Assembly (NCBI GenBank): GCA_023634235.1
Contig: JAMKCF010000008.1
Location: 12,739,676-12,803,675 of the forward strand
From: Pisaster brevispinus
Lineage: Eukaryota; Echinodermata; Asteroidea; Forcipulatida; Asteriidae
Direction of reading: 5' to 3'
Length of the DNA stretch: 64,000 nucleotides
Below are positions 24,956 through 37,300 of the stretch, piece by piece (position 1 is the first letter of the stretch; every line of letters starts with the position of its first letter). Position numbers and translations under genes: made by a program. A model generated the notes under the pieces. It was not told the origin of the DNA. It saw nothing but the letters and a program-made list of their open reading frames with translations, and made no database searches.

Positions 24956-26623
24956 AACGCACCCAACCTGTATTCTGTGTACGACGAACTGGACGAACTT
25001 CATTGCAATGGAGAACTTTTTTTCGACATCCAAGGATCGGTACAAAAAACATCGCAAGGAAAAACACCCATAAGGAGGTCCAACGAGAAGTAAAAAGTAA
25101 ACAAAAACAAAAACACACACACGATAAATCCAAAGGGAAAGCCAGCAAAAGCAGCATCAGGAGAGGCCCCCATATGTGGGTATTCTGGACTCAGGTACAA
25201 GCCACCATCTCTAATGACAAAGTCTTTATGGTTTATCTCCTGGTGTTCGAAGTAGATATTCTTGGCTACTTTCTCATTTTCACATCCCCATCTGAAAATA
25301 AATAAGTCCTTCAGTTTATCAGTATGTGATATTCATAAATAATAGGAGCTCATTATGTAAACAGTATGTTCAAGGGTTTGCCTTGGTTGACAAAATCATG
25401 CAAATTCCCTTTTTTGGTATGTACTTACTGTGTGGTTTCACTTAAAAATTTAAACTTGTTGGGATGGCATATCACATTTATAAGACTAACAGCTGGCTTT
25501 GCTGGGTCTGTGTGGCAGGCTGATTTTGTTCTTGAGGCAGTAATCCTTCCTGACATAACAAAATCAACAGCATAATGATGTAAATAATATGTAACTGGAA
25601 GTCTAGAAACATCTATATACTCAAACCTCACCGATATAAATTACTGTGATGGTGGTGCTGATGTTGGTGGAGTTAGGTTCGGTACGTGTAAGCAAACCGC
25701 TCTTTGCTAAAAGCTTGTTTCCGTGTTGCCTTTTCAACATTTTCGACCATCTCCTTTGTAACAACAAGTGTCTCTTCTATCTCTTTACACCTCTTCAACA
25801 GTTCGCCATACTGCAACTCTAGCGCATCTACTTCAAAAAGGGTGGTTACATTCCTGGGGAATTGTTTCTTTGGGACAAATGGGTCACTGAAGCCTGGCAG
25901 CACTGAAAGGATAGAGGACTTGGCTCCAGCACAGTTCAGCTTTGGGAAAAAAAACAAAAAACAAACAAACAAACAAACAATACATTTATTATCAGGGCCC
26001 ATTTTTATAGAGCTGCTAAGCAGAATTTTTGCTTACAAATTTTCTGCTAAGCAACAATAACCGGTATACCAGTCACAGATGCTAAAAGTGAAAATTATAT
26101 TTTAGCTGGAAACCTTTTTCTGGTAAGCATAACTTTGTTGTTTTGTGCTTGAGCAGCTCTTTGAAATTGGGCCCAGGTTGCAAAAGTTTGCATGTAACTG
26201 TTTGTAAGGGGATTGTGAAGAAATATATCTACCAGTAACTGGTAAGAAAATACCAATGACTGATTGATTGACTGACTAAAAGTGGATGAGAACACACCTT
26301 TGCAAGAACCTTTTCTTTTCATCCTCATCTGGTCGGAATCCTTCAATTTTGGATTGAATGTTGACTCTATGCAGTGCTGCGGGAGATTGGTTGTTCAAGT
26401 CCTCCTTCTTTTTGGGGGGCAGAGGAAAAATCTATGGCGCGTAACTCCACATATTATGGAACCTACATGAAAGTGTATACATTATACAGAAGACAGATAA
26501 CACACTGGCACATTTACACTTAAAAATTCATTTTACAGTGAAATATATTTTGCAAATATTAATCGACATTTTCTTTGTATAATACACACAATAATGAATT
26601 AACTTTCAGGTGTAAAACCATAC

Positions 26624-26750
26624 CTCTTTTAAATTTGTAGGCAGCACCCACTGGCAGCTTTTCTCTGTGCAGGTTTTGTTGTCCCTCATTCGGGTGCCAG
26701 CTTCTAGGGCAAAAAGCACTGCACCAACATGGCTGCAAACTTCACTCAAT
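26624..26750 (-). pseudogene. SWIM-finger exon of the YqaJ pseudogene
   Basis: Starts after CTAG in phase 2 (the split Gly codon of CDCMAG) and ends at a GTATGG donor in phase 0. It encodes the Cys/His pair CSHV of the SWIM finger, a helix (GAVLFALEAGTRMRD) and a Cys pair (TCTEKSCQW). This exon itself is intact; the defects lie in the others. SWIM fingers bind zinc and usually act in DNA or protein binding. Confidence 0.75.
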
Positions 26751-26894
26751 CTAGAAAAATTACATGACTGTCACTATTTACTTGATGATTTTCCCAAGAA
26801 GAAAACATAGCTAAGCTCCCACCAGGGAATATAAACAACAAGCTGGCAACAGCCAATCTCTGTCAAACAAACATTGGTAAACGTCTAGGATTAT

Positions 26895-27305
26895 GAACTT
26901 CCGGTTCAAACCGGAAGATGATTTTAATAATTAAAAAGTAACAACTCCTCAACCACTCATTGTATTTTCATCAAGTAAACGTCACCAGAAAGAGCTCCCA
27001 GGACTTAACAAACGATACACAGTGTGACCTCATTTAACACTGTCTTCCGGTTCAAACCGGAAGTTAAAAATTACATCATTAGCTAAGTATTTATCAACTT
27101 AAGAATTGACACACAAAAATGAGACCCAATTTGACCTTGACTTCCGGTTCAAACCGGGTGATCAAATTCAATTCGTGAAACAATCATAACTCCCAAACGA
27201 CACATTGGATTTTTATCAACTACACGGCATTACCTAGGACTTACCTAGCGCTAAACAGTATGACCTCATTAGACCTAAGTTTTGGTTCAAACCGGAAGTT
27301 GAAAA
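26895..27305. repeat. Repeats carrying a CTTCCGG...CCGGAAG palindrome
   Basis: Four diverged units at spacing of about 100-145 bp, with CTTCCGGTTCAAACCGGAAG (26899, 27044) or damaged forms (27141, 27280). Related units with CTTCCTGTTNGGACCGGAAG occur at 57235, 57525, 59480 and 59600. Intervening text often mentions GACCTCATT and AACGACAC motifs. They lie in an intron of the minus-strand pseudogene. Confidence 0.8.
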
Positions 27306-27457
27306 TTTATATTGGAAAAAAATCTTACTCCTGCACCACAAATCGGGTTGATAAATAAAATATCATCAAATCATAATTTGATGACATCGATCACGAACAC
27401 CTTGCTTTTTGTAGTAAACAAAAACTGAATGTCTAGTTATTCTAGTCATCAGCAGTT

Positions 27458-27530
27458 AGCCTGGCCGGATTCGAACCAACAACCTTGTCATTGCAAGTCT
27501 TGCAGTCAAACCACTTGACCACAGTGACTC
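27458..27530 (-). mobile_element. tRNA-derived SINE head
   Basis: On the minus strand: GTGGTCAAGTGGTTTGACTG (A-box-like) and GGTTCGAATCCGGCCAGGC (B box), with tRNA-like spacing. The sequence departs from a functional tRNA in the anticodon arm. Read as the 5' tRNA-related part of a SINE or a tRNA pseudogene. Confidence 0.6.
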
Positions 27531-28164
27531 GTTCAAATTTATTTATTAACATCTGTCTGAATTTAATGAAATATGTAGCTGTTATTGTATAGGTGATAAG
27601 GAAAATATTAGAATGAACGTTACAGAAAGGATTCCAAGTTGAGACTTAAATAGTAAGACAAAACATGGCAGGAGAAAATCCAACAGTGATGTCTCATATA
27701 TAATATAGAATAGAGATCTCAGGAATCCAACAAGGGAAGTTCAACATCAAGAACTCACCCAGCCATACAATCACAGTGTGCTGTCACAACTTCCTCACCT
27801 GCTTCAATCAGCACCCATGGCATTAGTGGGGTTTCGTTCACCCTCTATGAATGCTTAACCTAAAATTTCAAATAAAATGTAAATGATCAACGAAATTTAC
27901 ATCCATTCATTTTTACCTGAGATGCCCTAAAATTTGCCCTTTAAGTTTATTTTATTGCATTTATGTATTTATACAGAAAACAGTTGTAAATAGTCCAGAT
28001 GATTTCCTACTTTATTTATAATGTACTTTTTAAATTTACCCACTAATTTATATCCAACGGAACAAAGATGGAGGGTGGTAGTTATGTGTAGGTAGACTAT
28101 ATAATATTCATTAGCCCCATTAATACAAATTTACAAATAGATATAATGTATGTACACAAATGTA

Positions 28165-28300
28165 CATGGTATCATGTACGTACATGATAGTTATTGTGTA
28201 CGTACATGATAGTTATTGTGTACGTACATGATAGTTATTGTGTACGTACATGATAGTTATTGTGTACGTACATGATAGTTATTGTGTACGTACATGATAA
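28165..28300. repeat. 22-bp tandem repeat, about 5-6 copies
   Basis: Units of TACATGATAGTTATTGTGTACG, each containing the palindrome TGTACGTACA. Copies are almost identical, implying recent expansion. Confidence 0.9.
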
Positions 28301-29541
28301 GAGCGGGATTTTTTTTAATTCAAGTGGCAGCACTACGCTTCCGTAGTGTACAACCATGCCTGCAGAAGTCCAGGCTCACATCAAATCAAATACCTTAATC
28401 TAGGCAAATTCACTATTATTTTTTACGTGAATGAGTTGAAAAAACTTTTTTTCCTTACACAAGTAGTGTGGATACAAAGTGTTATTGGGACAAATTGTAA
28501 ATATGTCAGTAATGTCCCACATTGTCAAATAACCACTTGAAAAAGGCATTTTTTGGGGCATTTTTACAGGTGGACCCATATTCAGACCCCTGCCAAGTAC
28601 CCATCAAAAACGTGATTGGTCTATCCTTATATCAGGTCACACATATGCACTTAGTTTATAACCAAATGAAACATAAAAGTAATCGGACATTTAACTTGGG
28701 CTCTAGGGGGTTTCAAAAATGACGAAAAGTCATCACGCAGGCTAAAATGTCCGTTTTTAAAGACCTACACCGTGATATAAAAATGACATGTGCTACTTTT
28801 GACGGTATAATTTAGTTGATGGATTATAGATACCCTTTAAAATAATTTGTAGCTATATATCTTATCTCCATTTGAAAATACAAACCTCTAAAAATGCCGA
28901 AAACACAAAAAGTCAATTGAAGGGGCGGGCTTAATTTTTTAGGGGGCATATATCTAAAAAATGTTGAGGAGCAGGATTCTAAAATATTCCGTGTGTTCAT
29001 GGCACCCATAGAGGATTGTTAAAAACAAAATTAGCAAAATTTGAGACGGAGCCTGCCAACCCATCAGGTGAGTTGGCACGGAATGACCCTACATCAAATA
29101 TGGCGACAATAACAAATCAGAGAGAATCATGGGAGATGTGCAGTCCATGTATTCACCATTGTGAAACACAGCGCGGAAAGGTGGGAGTCTGGTACGAGAC
29201 AGACTATACATATACTGTGTATCTATCTCTGAACTAAAATACTAAAGTATCAGGCCGGCGCGCAATCTTCTGCATGTTCGTTTTGCAAAACATTGTGCAT
29301 AGCGTATTCATCCGCGGGGACTTCCAAAACAAACGCAAAAACATTTTAGTATAAATATTTTTTTTATAATGAATGCTGGAAGAGATACTATTATCTTGTG
29401 AAATACAATTTTAGTACTGACGGCTCCTATTTTATCAAAACGTAATCGTGCATCCTAGTAGCCTATTTTATTTTATTTATTTTATGTATTTGTCTTTATA
29501 ATGTTTTATTTTTTTACCGCGTAGGAATTTGTTTTTTTCAG
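28301..29541. other. No gene recognised
   Basis: AT-rich sequence without credible exons. Short open frames at 28346-28722 and 29016-29237 show no domain. Confidence 0.45.
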
Positions 29542-30152
29542 ACGACCTCCGTACGTGCGGTGGAGAACCATTCAGTATCCTGATCAATGTTAACTGGTCG
29601 GCGTCGGCACAACTAGAAGGGACCAGTAAAGACTATAATTCACTGCTGGTAAGTCATTTTAAATAATTGTTACTTTATATAAACTGACCAACATTGACAA
29701 AGCGTGTTCGTTACTTCAACGAATCAAAATAAATATTAACACAAAAATATTGGTCGCAGCAAGGGAACTGTTGCATTGTAGATCATACTGGCTAATTTGT
29801 ATCGTTTCGTCCAAGAGAACTATGCGGTTTTTAACAGAGTAGTTGCTGGATATTACGATTCCGAAAAGTTCTCCAAAAACACACCAGTGCAGTTTGAGTA
29901 GGCATGCTTGTCGACCAAAACATTGTACTAGATAATCGACAATGATAGAGCACTGTTTACGGTAATTGTAATACGTCGGCCCGTTACAATTTGTTTGAAA
30001 TACCTGTACAAAGACACCATGTGATCCAAGGTCGCCAATCACAACCTAGATCACAGTGTTGCCCGCCAAAAAGTGGCGGGAAAAGCATCACATTCGGAGA
30101 TACATTAAATTATGGGGGTTTGACTCCTGAAGAAGAAACACTAAGGAAACTT
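29542..30152 (+). CDS. Two orphan exon candidates of an unknown gene
   Basis: Candidate 1, 29542-29648, follows a strong TTTTTTCAG acceptor and ends at GTAAGT. One frame is open throughout, reading DLRTCGGEPFSILINVNW then ...DYNSLL. Candidate 2 ends at 30152 before GTGAGT and reads SGGKSITFGDTLNYGG and LTPEEETLRKL; its acceptor is probably CACAG at about 30057 but is weak. The phases are compatible. I do not recognise the protein. The exons lie upstream of gene B on the same strand but, because gene B has an in-frame stop just before its ATG, they would not be part of its reading frame. Confidence 0.35.
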
Positions 30153-30479
30153 GTGAGTTGGTTTACTGTTAAAACAATGCTTTTTCCAAGACATCAGATA
30201 AAAGAATGGATATATTCAAAATAAAACTTAAGAATTTAAGAACTTAACTCCAACAAAAATAAATAAAAAAATACCCATAATATATCTTACAAAGACTCAA
30301 AGACCTGGCTAGTCTATGTACGTCTTCTATAGCTCTATGGTTGTACATAGTCGTGACATTAACTCATTACAAAACTGTATCAACTCATGTTTTGGGAACT
30401 TCTAGCAACTCCAACTTTTTACAGCAACTCCAACTTTCTATTCCCTACAGTCCATAATAAACTAAGTTAAACTAGACAT

Positions 30480-30860
30480 TAGGTGTTTGTGAACAAACAC
30501 AAAGCTGTTCCGGTTTTATGATATGACTTTATGATCCAGACCCTTAAATGAACCCTGAAACTAAGGCAATTTGACAATAACTCTAAACCTAACACAGACC
30601 CCCATTTTGACTCTAACTGTGCAAAAATACCAAATCATAAAGCTAAAGTGCGGGCACGTTTTTTAAATAAAATGTTTCATGTGCTCTATGCTACAATACG
30701 GCACAAAATGATGATTTAACGACTTGTGGGTCAGGAAATTATTTTTTTGTTTTCAAGTTTGAGGCCTTGTTTTTAAATAAAATTTTGCAATTGATGTAAG
30801 CTACAACACAACACAAACATTACGACTTTATGGCATTTTGTTCAGGAGAATTGTATTTAT
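30480..30860. repeat. Copy of the CCGGAAG/CCTAAC repeat family
   Basis: ACACAAACATTACGACTTTATGGCATTTTGTTCAGGAGAA and a run of CCTGAAACT/CCTAACA-like text match units at 57.3-57.7 kb and 58.56-59.9 kb. A short shared segment near 30320-30360 also matches 19250-19290. Confidence 0.65.
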
Positions 30861-30887
30861 TTTATTTTGTATTTTTTATTTATTTTT

Positions 30888-31436
<549 letters not shown>

Positions 31437-32560
31437 ATTAATTGGTTATTTGGGAGACATTTCGCAGTTTGAAAAGGGGCAACAAGGAGACAATTTGTTT
31501 AAGGAGACATATAACTGTCTCCCTAATGTTTTGGGGGCTTGTAACTCAAAAACGGTACGAGAACTGGCCAATTTGAAGCGTTGAAATCCAAGGGGGTTTC
31601 CCCACTAGTAGTATGGATGAGTCCATTTTAATGAAAGGTCTACAGAAATGTTTTAAAAAAGCAGGGTGAAAAGTGGTCCGTTATATTTGTTGGTGTATTA
31701 GATAGACTATTGGGAGACATTGCAATTTATCCAGAAAACAACAACAAATGGGATTATATGTATAGTAAATTGAAACACATTTTAGAATTTTTACATTCTC
31801 CAAACATTGCTTGTAAAATTTGTTGACCAAAGTCGACATTTTTACTAAAACACCCTTTCCACCAGTAGTGGTACCACCCAAAAACGTTATGACTTTGTTG
31901 TATGGACTTTTCTCGTTCCAAGTTCTCGCTGGTCTCCCCAATGACTCGTCCATCACTTGTTAAGGGTACCAGTCAGTTAGTCTGGTATCTGCACCAACGA
32001 TCATGTTATCGAACGATACTGGCGTGTAGCACCTGCATATGTGTAACCATGCCGCCGCGCGACGCCATTTTAAGTCTCCGAATGTGTTGAAAAAATACTA
32101 CAACAAGTACACACATGATGCACAGCCACACGTCCACGTCCACGCGCACACGTGTGGTGAGGAAAGGGCATGAAGCTTGGGAGGCAGCGAACGTCATAAC
32201 TAACTGTCGCCGTAAGTGCATATATTTCACGTAAGTTAACCGAATAAAAACACTTTCAAACTATTTAATTGAATATTTTAACTTAGACTTAAACGTGTTT
32301 GTCTCTGTCATGTCTGTAGTTTCCTCCTAAAAAAAACACCTGATTACCATTTTTAAGAACAAAGCATCATGAATGAATGATACGATTACGAAGACTTTTG
32401 TAATCATGGTAATTGTTAGGCTTAAATTCATTAAAAAGTAACATAACAAAAATTAACAGTAACACGCGGCCAACGGTACCGGTGTAGGCCTAGTTCAGTA
32501 GTTCTACTACTAGTTGATTTTTCTTGTTCCTGCCTCAACTCAGCTCTTGCAACATTGAAC
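31437..32560. other. No gene recognised; GGGAGACA motifs
   Basis: Contains several (G)GGAGACA or TGTCTCC motifs (31450-31530, 31705) shared with introns of gene B. An ATG on the minus strand at 32085 (MASRGGMVTHMQ, then GTGCTA) could be a first exon but nothing follows it. Confidence 0.4.
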
Positions 32561-32713
32561 ATGGCAGGTCCTGCATATTCTGCCAACAGTATCAAAATAA
32601 AAGTGTTACAAAACTACATCAGACGCTTCCTTTTCATGATTATCTTCCTTTTCACTTGGGTAGTTTTTTTGACTGTGTTTGGAATTATTTTATGTGTTAA
32701 GTTGTTTTCATAA
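32561..32713 (+). CDS. Possible 50-residue membrane microprotein
   Basis: The ATG has a good context (AACATGG). The frame encodes a short polar start (MAGPAYSANSIKIK), a basic segment (NYIRRF), then about 26 hydrophobic residues (FMIIFLFTWVVFL...), ending in TAA. An AG acceptor-like site precedes at about 32542. The topology would be one transmembrane helix with a positive flank. No family recognised. An AT-rich random open frame could look similar, so this stays a weak call. Confidence 0.2.
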   Translation: MAGPAYSANSIKIKVLQNYIRRFLFMIIFLFTWVVFLTVFGIILCVKLFS

Positions 32714-32939
32714 ATTTTAAAGTAACACTACAAATTGATAGGCCTATCAAGATGGACATCAAGTTTGTGGCTTTATGTATATGGTGCCATTGGTGGTTGT
32801 ATGATTTATGGTAAGGCTTTATGTTACATTTTAAAAAAACATTAAGGTCTAACACTAAAGTTATAACCAGTAACTAAGGTCCTACAATAAATTGGACTGT
32901 TTTAACTATGAGTATGACTGAGATATGTTTGAAAATATG

Positions 32940-33600
32940 TCATGCATTCATCAATAATTCTGCTCTGGCTAGTTGCGATAATCGTAACCCTCCATCCTCC
33001 GGACAGTCAAGGACCGTAGGGTTACGAGACAACACCTGAACACTGGTGAAATCCGCTTGATCATCTAATTCCGACTCATATATGTCAGATGCGTGGCCGT
33101 GGTAAAGATATGTCAAATTTTTCCACTTTTCAAAATCATTAATAATAATATGCATATTCTAAGATCATGGATTTGATCTTTATTGTATGACAAATTAATC
33201 TAGAATACTTAAAACAACAAGAAAATATTTGGCAGAAAAAATCAAGAACAGCGACTGAACTATACGGGCGCCGTCTTACGCCGTCAGTCAGTCTTTGGTA
33301 GGTTTTTTCCACCAAATATTTTTTGATACTGGTTGAGTGTTCTAGATTAATTTTTCATGTATGAAAATCAAATCCATGTTCTTATAATGTGTATCATGAT
33401 TTTGGAAGTAGAAACATTTTACGAATCTGATCACGAGTCTGACAGAAATTGTTGGAATTAGACGATAACACAGATTTCACCAGTGTTGTCTTCGACTGTC
33501 AGGAGCAATCGTGTACAGATAGCCTAATGTTGAGGAAAAAATGATAAAAACATTTTTCAGATTCAATATGGTCTGTCAGAGCAAAGGTACATGACTAAGG
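32940..33600. repeat. Diverged inverted repeat with coding-like arms
   Basis: Left arm about 32940-33245 and right arm about 33295-33600 are inverted copies, visible in CATGGATTTGATCTT...CTAGAATA against TTCTAGATTAAT...AAATCCATG and in GATTTCACCAGTGTT on both. Each arm encodes a related acidic stretch (IYESELDD on minus, FYESDHESD on plus). The loop contains GGGCGCCGTCTTACGCCG. It may be a foldback transposon or two opposed gene fragments. Confidence 0.6.
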
Positions 33601-34274
33601 GCGTACATGTAGGTCATCCGTTGATCAATTGTTTCTGTTTACAGATAAATAGCCATCTTTAAAAAAGAAATCAAATAACAAATATTTGTAATGTTGAATT
33701 TATACGAAGTGTATGATAAACATACATGTAGGATGTGGATATTTTTTCTGCAAAGTTTACTTTGGCCTCCTCCCATGACTTTCTGTACCTAATTATAAGT
33801 TATGAGTATGAATATAAAAGAAATAGGGACTAATAATTCTTGTTAAATGTTGGCCTTTTTTTCTTTCTACCAGCAAAATGCAATTCATTAAGGTCTGTTT
33901 TAACAGCATTATCAGCATTCCATATTCAAGGGACTGGGATCTCCTATCCCTTGTCTTCACAGACACAGTAGAGGGATGGTTAATTACTCAAGACCACACT
34001 GAAACCAAGTTGCCTAATTTACAACAACCGCTAATCTGCCCTCCAATCTATTATTTTGAACTTCAGTAGTTTCTTGAGTGCGTTTCCAGCTCCAACTTTT
34101 CTTGCTCAACTTCTAAGCAAAATTCTTGCAAAATTCTAAGATGCAATATAACTTAGTAATCATCAAACTATTCTTGTGATCAGACTTTCGTCTCCTCCCA
34201 TGACTTGCTGTACCTAAGCCACATGTATGGTTTCACTCCTCCCATAATCATTATCTTTTGTTGTCTTCTTACAG
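33601..34274. other. Gene B 5' flank or first intron
   Basis: A short repeat, CCTCCCATGACTT(T/G)CTGTACCTAA, occurs at 33768 and 34195. No coding exon recognised. A promoter was not identified. Confidence 0.4.
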
Positions 34275-34311
34275 TTTGAATAGTAAACTTTCAAGCAGTT
34301 AGAATAGAATG
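34275..34311 (+). promoter_or_regulatory. 5' UTR exon of gene B ending in its start codon
   Basis: The acceptor TTCTTACAG precedes 34275, and the exon ends exactly at ATG before a GTAAGT donor. The ATG frame contains TAG six bases before AGA-ATG, which excludes coding from further upstream. Because this exon has its own acceptor, at least one non-coding exon and the promoter lie upstream; the candidate at 29542-29648 could be one. Confidence 0.7.
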
Positions 34312-37300
34312 GTAAGTTTAAGCTTTGAAAAAAGTAGTAATCAACTTATATGTTGGTCAACCAAATGTGTTTGGATGGTTGGAATTCCAATAACAGCGAT
34401 GAGAAATTTCAGACTTTTATTTATACTGAGACCTTTTTTAATGTATCTCTGCCTGATGAAAAAAACAAGCTATAATCTTTTCTTCAGATATGAGAATCAT
34501 GGTGATGGTTTGACTTCTCTAGCACTGGGGATATTATTCCAGAAGCTCATGCAGCCTGGTGCTACAAAAAGGAGGGAATGCCATGATTTCATCAGATCTC
34601 CTAAAATTTTGATCTGGTTTCAGACCTTTTGTTTACCAGTGACTCTCTGCAATAAATCCCTGCAATAAATTTATCCTATTTTTTAAACTTGCAGTCAAGA
34701 GTAACACGCAGCAAGACCTCTGCGAATGATGCCCTTGAAACTCTTGTTGCCTGTGACCCTCCACATGGGTTCATCGTTAAAGAGTCACAGGGCAAAGGTA
34801 ACTGCATCTGTTTTTTAAAATATTAAACAATTAAAGATGGATGTAACTTTCTGATTTTAGGACACGTCTGTTTTACATCATCCTGAGTCCATAAAAGGTG
34901 TACATTGAAGACTGACAATAGTATGCTCTTTAAACTGTTAAAATGGGGATTCAGATTATTAATGAACTTTGCTTTATAGATTATGCCATTTTAATTTGAC
35001 TGAAATATGAATCTTTTTAGTCGTGATTTGGCATGTACATGTACAATGTATACTAATTAAATGAGATTGGTTTGCTGGCATGTCTCCCCTAATGACTAGG
35101 GCAGATGTCTTAACCACTAGACCACCGAGCACGCCCTGTGGATAGTTTTAAATTGTTTGCGGTACCTGCTGCTAATAATACTGGATTTGAACTGGCCCCT
35201 CATCACCATGTGTGCTCAGTGGTGGTTAAAAAAATCTGCTCCAGCCATGTGGCAGTCGTGGGTTCAAATCCAGCAAGACTCCAAAGCACTGAGTATACAG
35301 TGCTCATCATACATCATTGTATGGCAAAACAAAATTAATATTCATTTCCCCTAATGCAAGTATTACATCTATTAAAATTGTTTGCGGTACCCACTGCTAA
35401 TAGTACTGGGTACTCTCATTCTCTTTTTATTGTTATTGTTATTTTTTTCAGGGGGGCTTGCCACCCACACTGCACATATTTTTTTGCATTCGATGATGCA
35501 CGCATTTCAGGCAAGAAAAGTTTTATACAAATACATGACCCAAATTTGACCCCTCCTAGTCCAAACCAGAAATTAAACTAATGAAATTATGTTAATATAA
35601 TGGCATCTACAGCCACCTTGATCAGGAGTTTTGATATGGTTTCTGTTTGTAAAAGTGTAGGGAAGTCTAGGCTTTATTGTTTTGTTGACTTAATCACATT
35701 TTAAAACTCCTGTTGCAAGCCGTTCCATTTCTATCAAAACTAAAACGCACAATTTGTTTTCCACAACGTGACATCTGTACTGGCACTGTGATTGCCAATA
35801 ACAAAATGACATGAAGTCTCCATAACATCATACATTTCTTGTTTTTCTTTTACACGGAACCCTCACTGGTTTTGTCATGCCGTGAACACCCCATTAGAAA
35901 ATCTGAGTTGGTGAACCCACTTGCCAGAGAGCAAGTGGGGCACAGGCGTAAATTTCGGAATCATCCCCCCGCCCCACTTACACCGATTATTGCCACTGAA
36001 GTGGGGTGCAACAAGCCTAATGCGAAAGCAAAAGCAAAAGCCTCCGACCACAAGTCCCCTCTAGGTGTGGAAATGTTAATGTTACCCATAAAAAAATGGT
36101 TCTGTCTGTCATGTCTGCTACACCACTGCTCTCCGGTATATGAAAGCATAAACGAGAAAATACAAACAAAATTCTAAGAAATTGGTGTTTCCCTCACAAG
36201 CACAAGCTGAGAAGCAATACAAAATGCAGCATTTCTGAAATAGTTTCCTCATGTTCGTTTTGATATGGGTGACTGGGGTCAATTATTCTAAGATAAGACA
36301 TTACTCAAATCATGGACTGAGAGACTTTCAAGATCCTGGTGTTCATACTTGATAATGGGTGAATACATTGTACAATCCTGCTGTTTCTTGCATTGATATG
36401 GGTGGCTGGGGTCAATTAGTCTGTAATAATGTGCGTTTTGTCATTTAGGAGACATTGCCAGTTGCTATGTGTAATGATTGGGGTGGACAAAATATACATT
36501 TAGGAGACATTGCCAATTGCTATGTGTAATGATTAGGGTGAACAAAATATACATTTAGGAGACATTGCCTTTGCTATGTGTAATGATTGGGGTGGACAAA
36601 GTATACATTTAGGAGACATTGCCAATTGCTATGTGTAATGATTAGGGTGGACAAAATATACATTTAGGAGACATTGCCAATTGCTATGTGTAATGATTAG
36701 GGTGAACAAAATATACATTTAGGAGACATTGCCAATTGCTATGTGTAATGATTGGGGTGGACAAAATATACATTTAGGAGACATTGCCAATTGCTATGTG
36801 TAATGATTGGGGTGGACAAAATATACATTTAGGAGACATTGCCCTTTGCTATGTGTAATGATTGGGGTGGACAAAATATACATTTAGGAGACATTGCCAA
36901 TTGCTATGTGTAATGATTAGGGTGGACAAAATATACATTTAGGAGACATTGCCAATTGCTATGTGTAATGATTGGGGTGGACAAAATATACATTTAGGAG
37001 ACATTGCCCTTTGCTATGTGTAATGATTGGGGTGAACAAAATATACATTTAGGAGACATTGCCAATTGCTATGTGTAATGATTGGGGTGGACAAAATATA
37101 CATTTAGGAGACATTGCCAATTGCTATGTGTAATGATTGGGGTGGACAAAATATACATTTAGGAGACATTGCCCATTGCTATGTGTAATGATTAAGGGTG
37201 GACAAAATATACATTTAGGAGACATTGCCAATTGCTATGTGTAATGATTGGGGTGGACAAAATATACATTTAGGAGACATTGCCAATTGCTATGTGTAAT

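Larger units (their letters stand above)
25150..27859 (-). pseudogene. Decayed SWIM zinc finger/YqaJ-type nuclease gene
   Basis: Exons on the minus strand, high to low coordinate: 27859-27759, 26750-26624, 26431-26298, 25939-about 25680, 25549-25429, 25291-about 25150. The first two join across an intron inside a SWIM finger (CDCMAG, then CSHVGAVLFALEAG). The fourth to sixth carry SGRITASRTKSACHTDP and EYPHMGASPD, signatures of the YqaJ (lambda-exonuclease-like) fold in an animal, transposon-associated family. Damage: TAG in frame at 27849-27847; joining exon 3 to exon 4 gives an immediate stop; exon 4 has no GT at its expected end; after SPD the sequence stops resembling the family, so the E-x-K catalytic part is absent. 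This is a dead copy of a nuclease gene, possibly once part of a mobile element. Neighbours are gene A and gene B on the other strand. Family assignment is from memory. Confidence 0.75.

Noticed and set aside
28165..28300. CRISPR-like repeats of 22 bp
   Set aside because: Head-to-tail tandem repeat with no unique spacers.
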